Shown in pieces: positions 1 to 9,222 of a stretch of 64,000 bases of DNA. Both the position numbers and the translations under genes were made by a program. Position 1 is the first letter of the stretch. The number at the start of each line of letters is the position of its first letter. The DNA comes from Dromiciops gliroides (lineage: Eukaryota > Chordata > Mammalia > Microbiotheria > Microbiotheriidae), in contig NC_057861.1 in the NCBI RefSeq assembly GCF_019393635.1, positions 57,735,532-57,799,531 of the forward strand, written 5' to 3'. The notes under the pieces were generated by a model, which saw only the letters and a list, made by a program, of their open reading frames with translations, did no database searches and was not told where the DNA came from.

Positions 1-420
1 GTTTTGTAAATGTTTAACAGTCAGATGCTAATAAGGGCCTAAATTCAGGAGAAAGAAATTCGTCTACCTAGCATTTAGAGCCCTCCACAATCTGGCTCCC
101 ACATACTCTTCCTGACGTACTTCATATTACTCCCATTCATACACTTTGCACTGCAGTCTGGAAGACCTGCCAACTACCCCCCATACAAAGCTTCATTCTA
201 CCTTCCTCAGAACCTTTATATAAATGGTCCCTCACAACTCAAATGCCCTCCCTCCTCTGCCTAAAAGAATCCTGAGCTACCTTCATAGCACAGCTCACAT
301 GTCCTCTCCTACATGGGGTCTTTCCTTACCCCCACAGTTTATTAGTATTCTCTACCTCTTGAAGTCACTTTGTGGAAACCAACATTGTGATAAGCCAATG
401 AAAGGGGGGAAAACAATGAA
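1..420 (+). repeat. L2 LINE 3' region
   Basis: Text such as AGCCCTCCACAATCTGGCTCCC and the ordered Cys/Leu-rich pyrimidine blocks match the L2 3' end as remembered. The 72-codon frame inside is not a gene. Confidence 0.6.
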
Positions 421-432
421 AAAACTAATTGA

Positions 433-590
433 GGGCAGCTAGGTGGCGCAGTGGATAGAGCACCGGCCCTGGATTCAGGAGGACCTGAGTTCAAATCCGG
501 CCTCAGATACTTAACACTTACTAGCTGTGTGACCCTGGGCAAGTCACTTAACCCCAATTGCCTGACCTAAAAACAAAAAAACAAACAAAA
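433..590 (+). mobile_element. Marsupial CORE-SINE (WSINE1/Mar1-like)
   Basis: Full-length copy with A-rich tail, flanked by AAAACTAATTGA at 421-432 and 591-602. This family has a tRNA-like head (GTGGCGCAGTGGATAGAGC, GAGTTCAAATCC) and CORE text (TAGCTGTGTGACCCTGGGC). Confidence 0.95.
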
Positions 591-602
591 AAAACTAATT
601 GA

Positions 603-2142
603 AACTGAATGCTAAACTTCCAGCAAAGATGGCTGCCTGAACAGGATACAAGCCCATCTAGCAACCACATGCTTCCTCTAGTAAAACCCTCAAGTTTGCC
701 CCATGCTGAATAATGATCAAGAAATCCAGTGAGAAATTATATTAGACACAGCCAAGAAGATATAGTAGTAAGAAGTACAGCTGAATTCTGCCCCACCCCG
801 CTACTACCTTCAAATGGAACCAGAAATTTCACAAGACAGAGTTCTGATTCAGAAGTCCAAGAAAGAATCACAATGAGTCATTTTTTCCCCACACAGGTCA
901 GCATAGGAAGACAGATAGAAAGGTATGCAAGAAAGACCACTGAAGATGGAATCTAGACAGAAATGGATTTACAGGGCATTCCAGAGCAAGGAAAAGTTGT
1001 GTACCAGAGCAAGAGGAGGTCCCAAATCCAGCACAAAGGGGCCTGATCTTATGCAAGGTACAGGGATAAATGCCAGCTGAGCGCTCTGTTGTTCAATACC
1101 CAATTCTGTGTCACAGATAGAAGGCAGATTTAGGAGGGGATTTGTGACTTAGGGAGGTGTTTCAAGGTGAGGTTAGGGTCCAGGGCCCTAGGCTATGTAC
1201 CAAGGAAGGATCAAGTTCAGGAGCAGTCAGCTGTATTTATTAAGCACCTACTATGTGCCAGGCATTATGCTAATCACCAATGATACAAAGAAAGGCAAAA
1301 CACAAATAGTCTCTGCTCTCAAGGAGCTCACTGTCTGATGGGAAGCATGCAGCAGCTGTATGATTCTGACCTCAGAGTGGAGCAGGGTCTCATTTCGAAA
1401 TTCTAGCCCAATCTGAAGCTTATAGGAATAACCAGGGAAGGAATCCCAGACTAAAGCTCTGTCACTTTGAACCAGTAGAGCTTTCCAGTTGGCTGATAGG
1501 AGCTGAGTACAGCAACAGTTTGTGGAAATTCCACTAGGGGCAAGCCCACAAGTCTGAAACTTAAGACCCAAATCCAGGTGAGGAATTTGCAAAATTCATA
1601 CTAGGAGTACAGGGATTGCCTTGCATCAAACTGTTTAGGGTACACAGAAAGATTGTAGGTCCCAGCTTGAAAAATCCCTGATCTTAGAATAACACAACAC
1701 TCAACACCCCCAAAAAACAGCATCAGGAACCTAGAATACATATCAGCCTAGATTAGCCCTAACATAAAGTTTGAAGTCAAGAAGTGAGCTGGAAGAATGA
1801 GCAAAAAAAAAAAAAAACACACACAAAAAAAGAATTCCACTATTAAAAGTTGTTATAGTGACAGGTATGCTCAAAATGTAAACCTAAAAGAAGAGAAAAG
1901 CAAAGCCTCAAATAAAACAGTTTGAGTGCAAGTATAACTAGAATTCCTGAAAGAGATGAAGCAAGACTTTAAAAAAAAAGTTAAAGTTAAAAATGTTTTT
2001 ATAAATGAAATGAGAGTGTTAAAGGAAAAAATTGAAAAAGAAATGAGAGTTATAAAAGAAAGACAGAAAGAAAAAGAAGAAAATGTACACTACCTTATAG
2101 TAAAAAACAACTGATCTGGAAAACATTGAGGGGAGATAATTT
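603..2142. other. Intergenic, mostly unassigned
   Basis: A piece of an old dispersed repeat (ACCTACTATGTGCCAGGCA) lies at 1231-1345. The rest becomes A-rich after 1790. No gene or clear element is seen; MRPL34, which neighbours ABHD8 in human, was looked for and not found. Confidence 0.5.
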
Positions 2143-2153
2143 AAGAATCATTG

Positions 2154-2306
2154 CACTGGGGGTGGCTAGGTGGCGCAGTGGATAAAGCATCGGCCCTGGA
2201 TTCAGGAGGACCTGAGTTCAAATCCTGCCTCAGACACTTGACACTTACTAGCTGTGTGACCCTGGGCAAGTCACTTAACCCTCATTGCCCCACCAAAAAA
2301 AAAAAA
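2154..2306 (+). mobile_element. CORE-SINE
   Basis: Flanked by AAGAATCATTG at 2143-2153 and 2307-2317; full length with A-tail. Confidence 0.92.
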
Positions 2307-2384
2307 AAGAATCATTGGACTTCCTGAAAGCCATGACCTAAATAAGAGCCTGGATATCAAAAAAATTTAAATCATATAAGAACT

Positions 2385-2680
2385 GTCCATATTTCTTTTT
2401 TAAAAATTATAAAAATATTTTATTATTTTCCAGTTACATGTAGAGATAGTTTTCAACATTTGAGGGTTTTTTTGTTTGTTTTGTTTTGTTTTTTCGGGGC
2501 AATGAGGGTTAAGTGACTCGCCCAGGGTCACACAGCTTGTAAGTGTCAAGTGTCTGAGGCCAGATTTGAACTTAGGTCCTCCTGAATTCAGGGCCTGTTC
2601 CTTATCCACTGGTCTACCTAGCTGCCCCATAACATTTGTTTTTACAAGATTTCTAGTTTCAAATTTTTCTAGAACTGTCC
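2385..2680 (-). repeat. LINE 3'-end fragment split by a minus-strand SINE (2461-2630)
   Basis: TTTTCCAGTTACATGTAGAG-type text resumes after the SINE; AACATTT repeats on both sides of the insertion. The LINE family (L1 or RTE) is not settled. Confidence 0.6.
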
Positions 2681-4299
2681 ATATTTCTTAGAATCAGAGG
2701 GCAAGGTGAAAGTAGAAAGAACCCACTGATCAGCTCATCAAGGAAAGCCCCAAATGAAATCTGGACTTTGCAGAAAGAAACAATGTCACACTTTTGATGT
2801 GTTGGTTAGTTTTGCTGACCTGTTTTCTGGTTTTGATTCTTTGTAATAAAGGTTGGCTCTCTGGGAAGGGGAGCAGGAAGGGTATAGTGGGAAATGTAAT
2901 TGCTAGCATAGTCGCTGGCAAATGTAGATTACATAAAAACAAAAGGCAAGCAACAACAACAAAAAAGTATTTTTTAAAACAGCACCACCAAAATACTTCA
3001 GAACTTTGATCAACAGTGACCAATCATGACTCCAGATGACTGATGATTGAAACAGGACTCCCTCTCAACTGAAAGGTATCAGACAGGTTTCAAATGAGTC
3101 ATGAGTTGCTAATGTGTTGATTTGTTTATTACAAGGGAGTTGGAGGCATGGGAAATCATTGGGAAGTGATAGCAATGTAGAGGGGGAAACTCCAACAACA
3201 AACCCAATTTACTTGTGTGCTTGTATGAAATATGGCTTTATCCAGGGGTGTGTTGGAGTTAGCTGCACAGGTTGGACATCAGACTGTTCAATTATCAGTG
3301 TGAGCATTTACATCTTGGAAATAAATAAATGCTACAAAATCTGGGCTTGATTTATTGTTTTGTTGATGGTTTATACTTAAGAAAGTGATGGAGAAAATGT
3401 TAATAATATGGATTAAGCTTTAAAATGTTGTATCATTTTTCCCCCTAGGAGAGCCGTTTGTTAAAAGCATTTACCAGCACATCACTAGCTGTATCCCACT
3501 AGTACAATGTAATTTCCTTGAGGACAAGTGTTGTTTCATTTTGGTCTTTGTTTCTATTCTCTGTGCTTAGCACAAGATAAATGTGTTGACTTTAATTAGG
3601 AAAGGTTTGCTGAATTGAGTTGAAAGAAACAGATTGGTGCTGTGGCCAGAGATCATTTAATCCAACCCCTCCCACCGGGCTTTACCGAGGAGGAATGGGA
3701 AACTCCGAAGGGTTGACTTGCCCAAGGTCATTTGGCAGGGCCAGTATTCCAACTCAGATACTGCGACTCTCAATTCATCGATCTTCTAGAAGAAAAGGGT
3801 CGATTACTCCTGGCTAGAGCTCTCGAAGCAGGTTCCTGGAGGAATCAGAGGACAGGATGATGGATGATGGAGAGAGAGAGTATAATAGCTGACTTGGAAG
3901 GGTTGGCTAGAGGAAGAAAGATTGGACTTTGCTTGTCAGGGAATAGCTAGGAGTAGTGAGTAGGGTGCAAGCGGCGAGGAGACAGATTGAAGCTTGATGT
4001 AACAATCCAGAGCTACCCAAAAGAGAATGGGTCTATGTTAGTAGGTAGTATGCTCCCCATCCAGGGAACTATTCAAGTGGAGACCAGATGATCTCTTGTC
4101 AGGGATATTGTAGAGGGGAATTCCCGTCAAGGTATGGACAAATGGATAAGGTCTCTTTCATCTGTGAGACTTGGTGACCTCCTGGCGACCCACTCCCCTC
4201 CGAAGCCCTAGCACAGCTCAGTGCACCTTGAATGGGAGGGACTGGGAGGGGGGAGGAAAGGGGTGGGGGGAGGGTTGTCCTGTGCCCGCCTCCCTTCCC
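2681..4299. other. Intergenic upstream of ABHD8
   Basis: An L2-like 3' end (about 3500-3625) and an old MIR/CORE piece (about 3640-3790) are visible. The rest is unassigned. Confidence 0.5.
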
Positions 4300-4460
4300 T
4301 CCACGACGCTTCTGATTGGCTCCTATCTAGGCCAGGGCTGCCGAGCCTGCGGATTGGCTCAGGAGCCTGCCCATCCTCGAGCTGTGCTTTTTCTCTCCCA
4401 CTCCCCCCCACCCCTCCCACCCGGGAGGGATTTAAAGGGCCTAGGCGCTCTCTATGGCTA
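4300..4460 (+). promoter_or_regulatory. ABHD8 promoter: CpG-rich, two inverted CCAAT boxes and TATA-like box
   Basis: Two ATTGG motifs (inverted CCAAT, NF-Y type) lie at 4315-4319 and 4353-4357, 38 bases apart. A weak TATA-like ATTTAAAG sits at 4430-4437. GC and CpG content rises sharply from about 4170 to 5350. Transcription probably begins near 4460; this is inferred from motif spacing only. Confidence 0.65.
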
Positions 4461-4593
4461 CGGGATGCGAGCGCATTGAGCGAGACGAGCCCCTAGACCC
4501 CCCCCCGCACCCCCGCGACCCGAGCCGGGCAGCGGGCCGGGAAGAAGCCAGGCCAGAGCCCTATAACCACTGCCTCGACGGGCGCCCGCCACC

Positions 4594-4599
4594 ATGTAG
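4594..4599 (+). promoter_or_regulatory. Start-stop upstream ORF (ATG-TAG) in ABHD8 leader
   Basis: The sequence GCCGCCACC-like context (CCCGCCACCATGTAG) puts a near-perfect Kozak ATG directly against a TAG stop. Minimal AUG-stop elements of this kind stall ribosomes in other mRNAs. It matters only if transcription starts upstream of it, as the promoter motifs suggest. Confidence 0.5.
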
Positions 4600-4613
4600 A
4601 GGCTAGCGACTGC

Positions 4614-4685
4614 ATGTCGCTGTCAGTGCCCGGACTCCTGGGTCCCCCGCAGCCTGCAGCTCTGGCCCGCGGGGGCTACCGATGA
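4614..4685 (+). promoter_or_regulatory. Second upstream ORF (23 codons) in ABHD8 leader
   Basis: An ATG at 4614 opens a 23-codon frame that ends in TGA at 4683-4685, one base before the exon 1 donor. A further ATG at 4682-4684 would, after splicing to 9215, run out of frame across the real ABHD8 start. Together with the start-stop element this predicts low basal translation. Confidence 0.45.
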
Positions 4686-6124
4686 GGTGAGCCGGAAGGA
4701 TAACTAACTGGGGATGGGGAGCAGCGCTTTGGCGGTTTGGGGAGGGGACGCGCAAGAGAGGAATTTGGGGGCTAGGGGGCGGGGCGAGGGGATTAGGGGT
4801 TTGGAGGTTCCAATATGGGGTGAAGGGGTGCCAAGAAGGCGATGGCAGAAGGAATTAAGGACTCCCTGGGGTCAGGAATGCGGGGGTGGCAGTGGGTAGA
4901 GAATCTAGGAGGAGGCCCCCTGGGGCCAGAGAAAGGGATGGGGGATGGGGGAGCGATTGACTGGGGTGGGGGTGGGGGGGTGATTGACTAGGGGGAGGGG
5001 TGAAGATGAAAACCTCCCCCGACCATGCTGGAGACTAGGAGGCAGGGATGGGGGCCCCGGGTATTGAGAATGGGGTCCCGGGAAATGGGGGGAGGGTCCG
5101 GAGCTTTGGGACGGAGGGAAAGAATCTTTGGCTTGGAGCTTGCGGCCCCCCAAATGCCTCTGCCATTTGCCTCCTAACCCGCCGTAGCTCCTCCTCTCCG
5201 CTCCCCCCCCCCCCCATTTGTGCTGCCACTGCAGGTCCAGGATGGGGGCCAAGGCCCAGGCAGGCGGGAGAGGATGCATCCCAGATTCCCTCCCGCCCCT
5301 GCCTCTGCCTCAGCCTCTCGGCCTTGGCTGCATCTGCATTAAGGGGAGAATCAGAAATGTCGTTGCCCCCAATTGTCTCTTTTTGGGTTCTCTCCCCCCC
5401 CATTGTGCCCAGGTTCTACCAGTGGGGCTGGAGCAGCTCTAGAACAGGTTCCCCCCACTCCAATTAGACCTTAGGTAGGATCTGCTGAGATAAAGTGACC
5501 TGGGAGTGGGGGACTAAGCTGAACCCCCACTTTACAAGCAGGGTGACCTTCTCCTGGGAGGGGGGAACATGTTCCCCAAGGCCCAAGGATGTCTGTTATG
5601 TAACAGACAGGCAGGGCCACAGCCTTGTTACTATGGTTACCAAGGGGGGGGCTGGGGCTGAGGGGAGAGGCAGGAGAGGAGGCCTCTGGAGATGCAAAGC
5701 CCAGGTCCTCCCACTATCTTCCCCTATCCTGCTCCCTAGGCCTTCCCTGGCTCAGACTTGGGCTTTCCCTCATAACAGATTCTCCTGTCCCTAGCACCTC
5801 TCTTCCCTGCCTCTCCCTCTATCCCTTACACTCCCTCCCTCTGTCTTCTGCTTATGTCCCCTAGTCCCCTACCTACCTCTGGTCCTACTCTCTCCACATC
5901 CCTCCAGTGCCTTTTCTTCTAAGCAAAGCATTCCCTCCCTAATACCCTTCCATCACAGTGTCTTTTACCTCTGTACCCTGCATCCTCATGTTTCCACCTC
6001 CAAGTACCAAGCCCCCCATACACATCTCATCCACATCCATACCTTCCCACATACTCCCCTCCACATCCTGTCTCTCCCTCACTCACACCTGTCCCCTTCC
6101 TCTGTATTAACACCTCCTGCTGTC

Positions 6125-6450
6125 ATACAGCTGACATCAAAGTCCTCCAAAATCTAGCACCCCCTTGAGCTTTTCAGTATTAGATTACCCACTCAAGTCA
6201 TCCTGGAGGCTGACTGGCTAGCTCTGCCCCTCCAACCTCTCCTGTGCTCTTCTGCCTTTGAGCATATGCTCATTCACCTTCCCTTCAGTTGCCTAAACCT
6301 GGGATGGCCTCTCCCCCTCTCTGCCTATCCCTTACAACCCAACTCAATCAGATGCTCTCTCTTCCAGGAAGTCTTCCCAAAGCTGCCTTGTTGCTTCATG
6401 ACCTTCCTCTTGGACCTGAGAGAGCCCTGGGTTTTGCCCTTCTCTAATAA
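6125..6450 (+). repeat. L2 LINE 3' region
   Basis: Ordered L2 text including CTTTGAGCATATGCTCATTC and TTCCAGGAAGTCTTCCC, in ABHD8 intron 1. Confidence 0.6.
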
Positions 6451-6598
6451 ACTCAAGTAGCAGCTTAATGTAGTAGATGAAAGAGGTGGCCTGGATTCAA
6501 GTCTCACCTCTGACATATACTGGGCAGTTGGATCCTGGGCAAGTGATTTCATCCTGCTCCATCCTCCTTCCCCGCCCTCTGGCACTCTCTAACTTTCT

Positions 6599-6747
6599 TT
6601 CTTTTTTTTTTTGTGAGGCAATTGGGGTTAAGTGACTTGCCTAGGGTCATATAGCTAGTAATTGTTGTGTCTGAGGCCAGATTTGAACTCAGGTCCTCCT
6701 GAATCCAGGGCCGGTGCTCTATCCATTGCACCACCTAGCTACCCCTC
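6599..6747 (-). mobile_element. CORE-SINE
   Basis: Flanked by CTCTCTAACTTTCT at 6585-6598 and 6748-6761. Confidence 0.92.
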
Positions 6748-6919
6748 CTCTCTAACTTTCTAAGGGGCAGTTCTGTATGGATAGAGGGACTTTGTTCCAC
6801 CCATGAAATCACAGGTTTGGACCGGAAAAAAAAACACCCAAAAAGCCAAACCCCCACAACCAAACAAACCCCAAAACCTTCCCCCCAAAAGAAAACACAT
6901 GTAATATATCGTAATATAA

Positions 6920-7230
6920 TTATATGCTATAGCTATATACTAGACTGTGAGTCCCATGAGGACAGGGTCTTCGTCATATAAATTTTGTATTTCCTCTAGC
7001 ACCTAGAATCATAGGATCTTAATTTTAAGTTTAGAGCTAGGAAGAGATCATCCAGCCCAACCCCCTCAGTTTACAGAAGAGGAAACTGAGGACCAGACGA
7101 TTTAAGTGCCTTCAAGGTCAAAAAGTAATGGAACTGGGATTTGAAGCCAGGATCCCTGACTCCAGTTCCAGGACCACTCTGCACACAGCAGTCACTTAAT
7201 ATTTGTTGAACTAAAGAATGAAAGAATGAA
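6920..7230 (+). repeat. L2 3' end interrupted by an older MIR/CORE-SINE
   Basis: L2 text (GTGAGTCCCATGAGGACAGG, then CACTTAATATTTGTTGAA) is split by 7008-7185, which reads like an old CORE-SINE with GAGGAAACTGAGG. Confidence 0.55.
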
Positions 7231-7993
7231 CAAATTGATGAATCTACTCCTTTTACTATCCACTCTGTCGTCTAGTGTTAGTCCTCCATGATCCAGACCC
7301 TTCTGTTCCCCAATCAAACCATCTTCCACATCAAAGAGCAATCCTCACCCCCAATCTTCCCCATGCCTGAGGTCTCTCCGTTTCCAGTCTTTAACATTCT
7401 GTGAGTTCACAATTCCATTGCTCTCAACCTCAAAGGTCCCTAGAGTTCTCACCCTAGCTAGCCCCCTTCAAGCCTTTGATGCCAGGCTTACTTCCTTCAA
7501 ACCTCTGGTATCAGGGGCCCTTGCTTTAAGCTCTGCCCATCCCCCCATTCCAATCCAATTCTCATATATGGAGCTGGGGCCCTACCACCTGCCCACCTGT
7601 CTCACTGAGGTGAGAACAAGCAGTGAAGTTAGACATTTGGGTGAATTTTCCTGATGTTTGTACTGTGGGTGAGGACTACGGAGGAATGGAGTGGAATCTG
7701 CTACCATTTTCCTGGCTGAATACTGTTTTTGAGGCAAGGACTCAAAATGAGTGAGGTGACTTTTGGCATTTCCTCTCTGCCCAGAGATTTCTTGACTTTT
7801 CAAATGAGGCTATTCAGTTGTTTTTCTAGCACAGCCTAACTCCTACGCCCACTCCCCCATAGGATTGAGAAAGCATCCCTGGAGGCTGGTATGAAAAATA
7901 CTTCCTACAGCTTGGCCTCTATCCCTGATCCCTGGCCTGGAAATTCCTTCCAAAGCCTCCTCTGAGACATCAAGTCTTAGCCAGGAGACCAAC

Positions 7994-8259
7994 CATACCC
8001 ATCACTTCTTTTTTTTTTTTTAATTTAAAAAATTTTTTATTTACTTTTTATTTATGGGGCAATGGGGGTTAAGTGACTTGCCCAGGGTCACACAGCTAGT
8101 AAGTGTCAAGTGTCTGAGGCCGGATTTGAACTCAGGTACTCCTGAATCCAGGGCCGGTGCTTTATCCACTGCGCCACCTAGCTGCCCCTGGTGTGAGGCT
8201 CCAGTGGCACAATCGGTTAGTGTGCAGTACTTATAAGACAGTACATACCCATCACTTCT
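7994..8259 (-). mobile_element. CORE-SINE joined to a pre-tRNA-Ile(UAU) fragment, one insertion
   Basis: The 16-base CATACCCATCACTTCT occurs at 7994-8009 and 8244-8259 and bounds everything between. Inside lie a T-run, a minus-strand SINE (to 8189), a four-to-nine-base joint, and at 8199-8243 a plus-strand tRNA-Ile(UAU) 5' half (GCTCCAGTGGCACAATCGG, anticodon arm ACTTATA) running into its intron (AGACAGTA). The differences from the tRNA gene I remember are mostly CpG decay. Confidence 0.85.
8199..8243 (+). pseudogene. tRNA-Ile(UAU) pseudogene, 5' half with intron start
   Basis: It covers the acceptor 5' strand, D arm and anticodon region then stops at the duplication; the T arm and 3' half are absent, so it is not a working tRNA gene. 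Confidence 0.8.
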
Positions 8260-8507
8260 AATCTGGCTGGGACTCCCTCCCCCCACACCTCTGAAACCCT
8301 GGGCTTTGAAACATAATCCCCCCCCAATTTTTTTTTTTTTTAATAAAAATGGTTCTCTGGGAACTTGGAAAGGGAGAGATCTAGGGTGAAAATTAGGCAC
8401 TGTAAAAATAAGATAGCAATTTTTTTTTTAAAGAAACACAAGTTGAAACTTAGGTAAGGGCTTTCCTAACAAAGGAGGGCACAGGACAAAGTGCCAGTGG
8501 GCAGTGG

Positions 8508-8508
8508 T

Positions 8509-8583
<75 letters not shown>
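8508..8583 (+). repeat. (GT)n(GA)n microsatellite
   Basis: About 12 GT followed by about 25 GA units. Confidence 0.97.
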
Positions 8584-8588
<5 letters not shown>

Positions 8589-8764
8589 TTGAATTCTTTC
8601 CTGCCCATTGTATAGGACTGGGGTAAGAGGGTGAGAACCTCCATCAGATAAGACTCATTGTTCCAGCTCTCCCCAGGGTTAATCTAGAGTCTTCATCAGG
8701 CCCTATCGGTTTTTTTCTTCTGAGCAGCTTCAAGATCTAGTAGAATTGAGAATCGTAGAATTAT

Positions 8765-8880
8765 AAAACACTAGAGTTCTGAAAAGGCCCTTAGAACATG
8801 GAATGCGGCACGTCAGAGCTGGGAGGGCCCTTGAAACATAGAATGAGGAATGTCAGAGCCTGAAGGGACCTCAAAGACCA
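8765..8880 (+). repeat. Degenerate tandem repeat, GTCAGAGCTGGGAGGGCCCTT family
   Basis: Three diverged units of about 39 bases with CCCTTAGAACATGGAATG-like joints; same core as the 33-bp array at 16.0 kb. Confidence 0.6.
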
Positions 8881-8899
8881 GTGGCAAACCAGAAGGAGT

Positions 8900-9060
8900 A
8901 TTAGCTTGGGTATGGGGGCCCTGGCTTCTAGCTCTAGCTTTGCCATTGACTTACTGTGGGACCTTGGACAAGGCACTTTTCCTCCCTAATACTCAGTTTC
9001 CTCATCCAGAAAATAAGAAGATTGGACCAGATGGCTTCTCAGGTCCTTCCCAGCTCTAAG
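8900..9060 (+). repeat. MIR SINE
   Basis: TGACTTACTGTGGGACCTTG and CTCAGTTTCCTCATC in order. Confidence 0.75.
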
Positions 9061-9222
9061 TCCTATATCTCAGAGCCCTTCCATTGCTGACAGCCTATAT
9101 CATTTGCTGTTTTGAAGTCCCTTCTTGATCTAAGAGTCTGAGTGGAAGACCCCATGGTTCGTATCTTGTGTGATGCACAACCAGGTCCTCACCTCAAGTC
9201 CTCTCTTCCACCAGGACACACC

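Larger units (their letters stand above)
4460..4686 (+). other. ABHD8: ABHD8 exon 1, non-coding 5' leader (start approximate)
   Basis: GC-rich sequence ends at a strong donor, GATGAG followed by GTGAGC, at 4686/4687. The next usable acceptor with conserved coding sequence is CCACCAG at 9214, eight bases before the ABHD8 ATG. The 5' edge is a guess from the TATA-like box. The leader holds several upstream ATGs, listed separately. Confidence 0.6.
4687..9214 (+). other. ABHD8 intron 1: CpG shore, L2, SINEs, microsatellite
   Basis: The intron begins GC-rich (to about 5700), then pyrimidine-rich with L2 sequence (6125-6450), a MIR-like piece (6462-6560), SINEs, an L2 3' end interrupted by an older CORE-SINE (6920-7230), a GT/GA microsatellite and a MIR at 8900-9060. 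No coding exon is recognised. Confidence 0.7.

Noticed and set aside
8199-8243. Functional tRNA-Ile gene
   Set aside because: Only the 5' half and start of the intron are present; the T arm and 3' half are missing and it lies inside a retro-insertion.
8450-8644. Ser-Leu/Thr-His repeat protein on the minus strand
   Set aside because: Pure translation of the GT/GA microsatellite.
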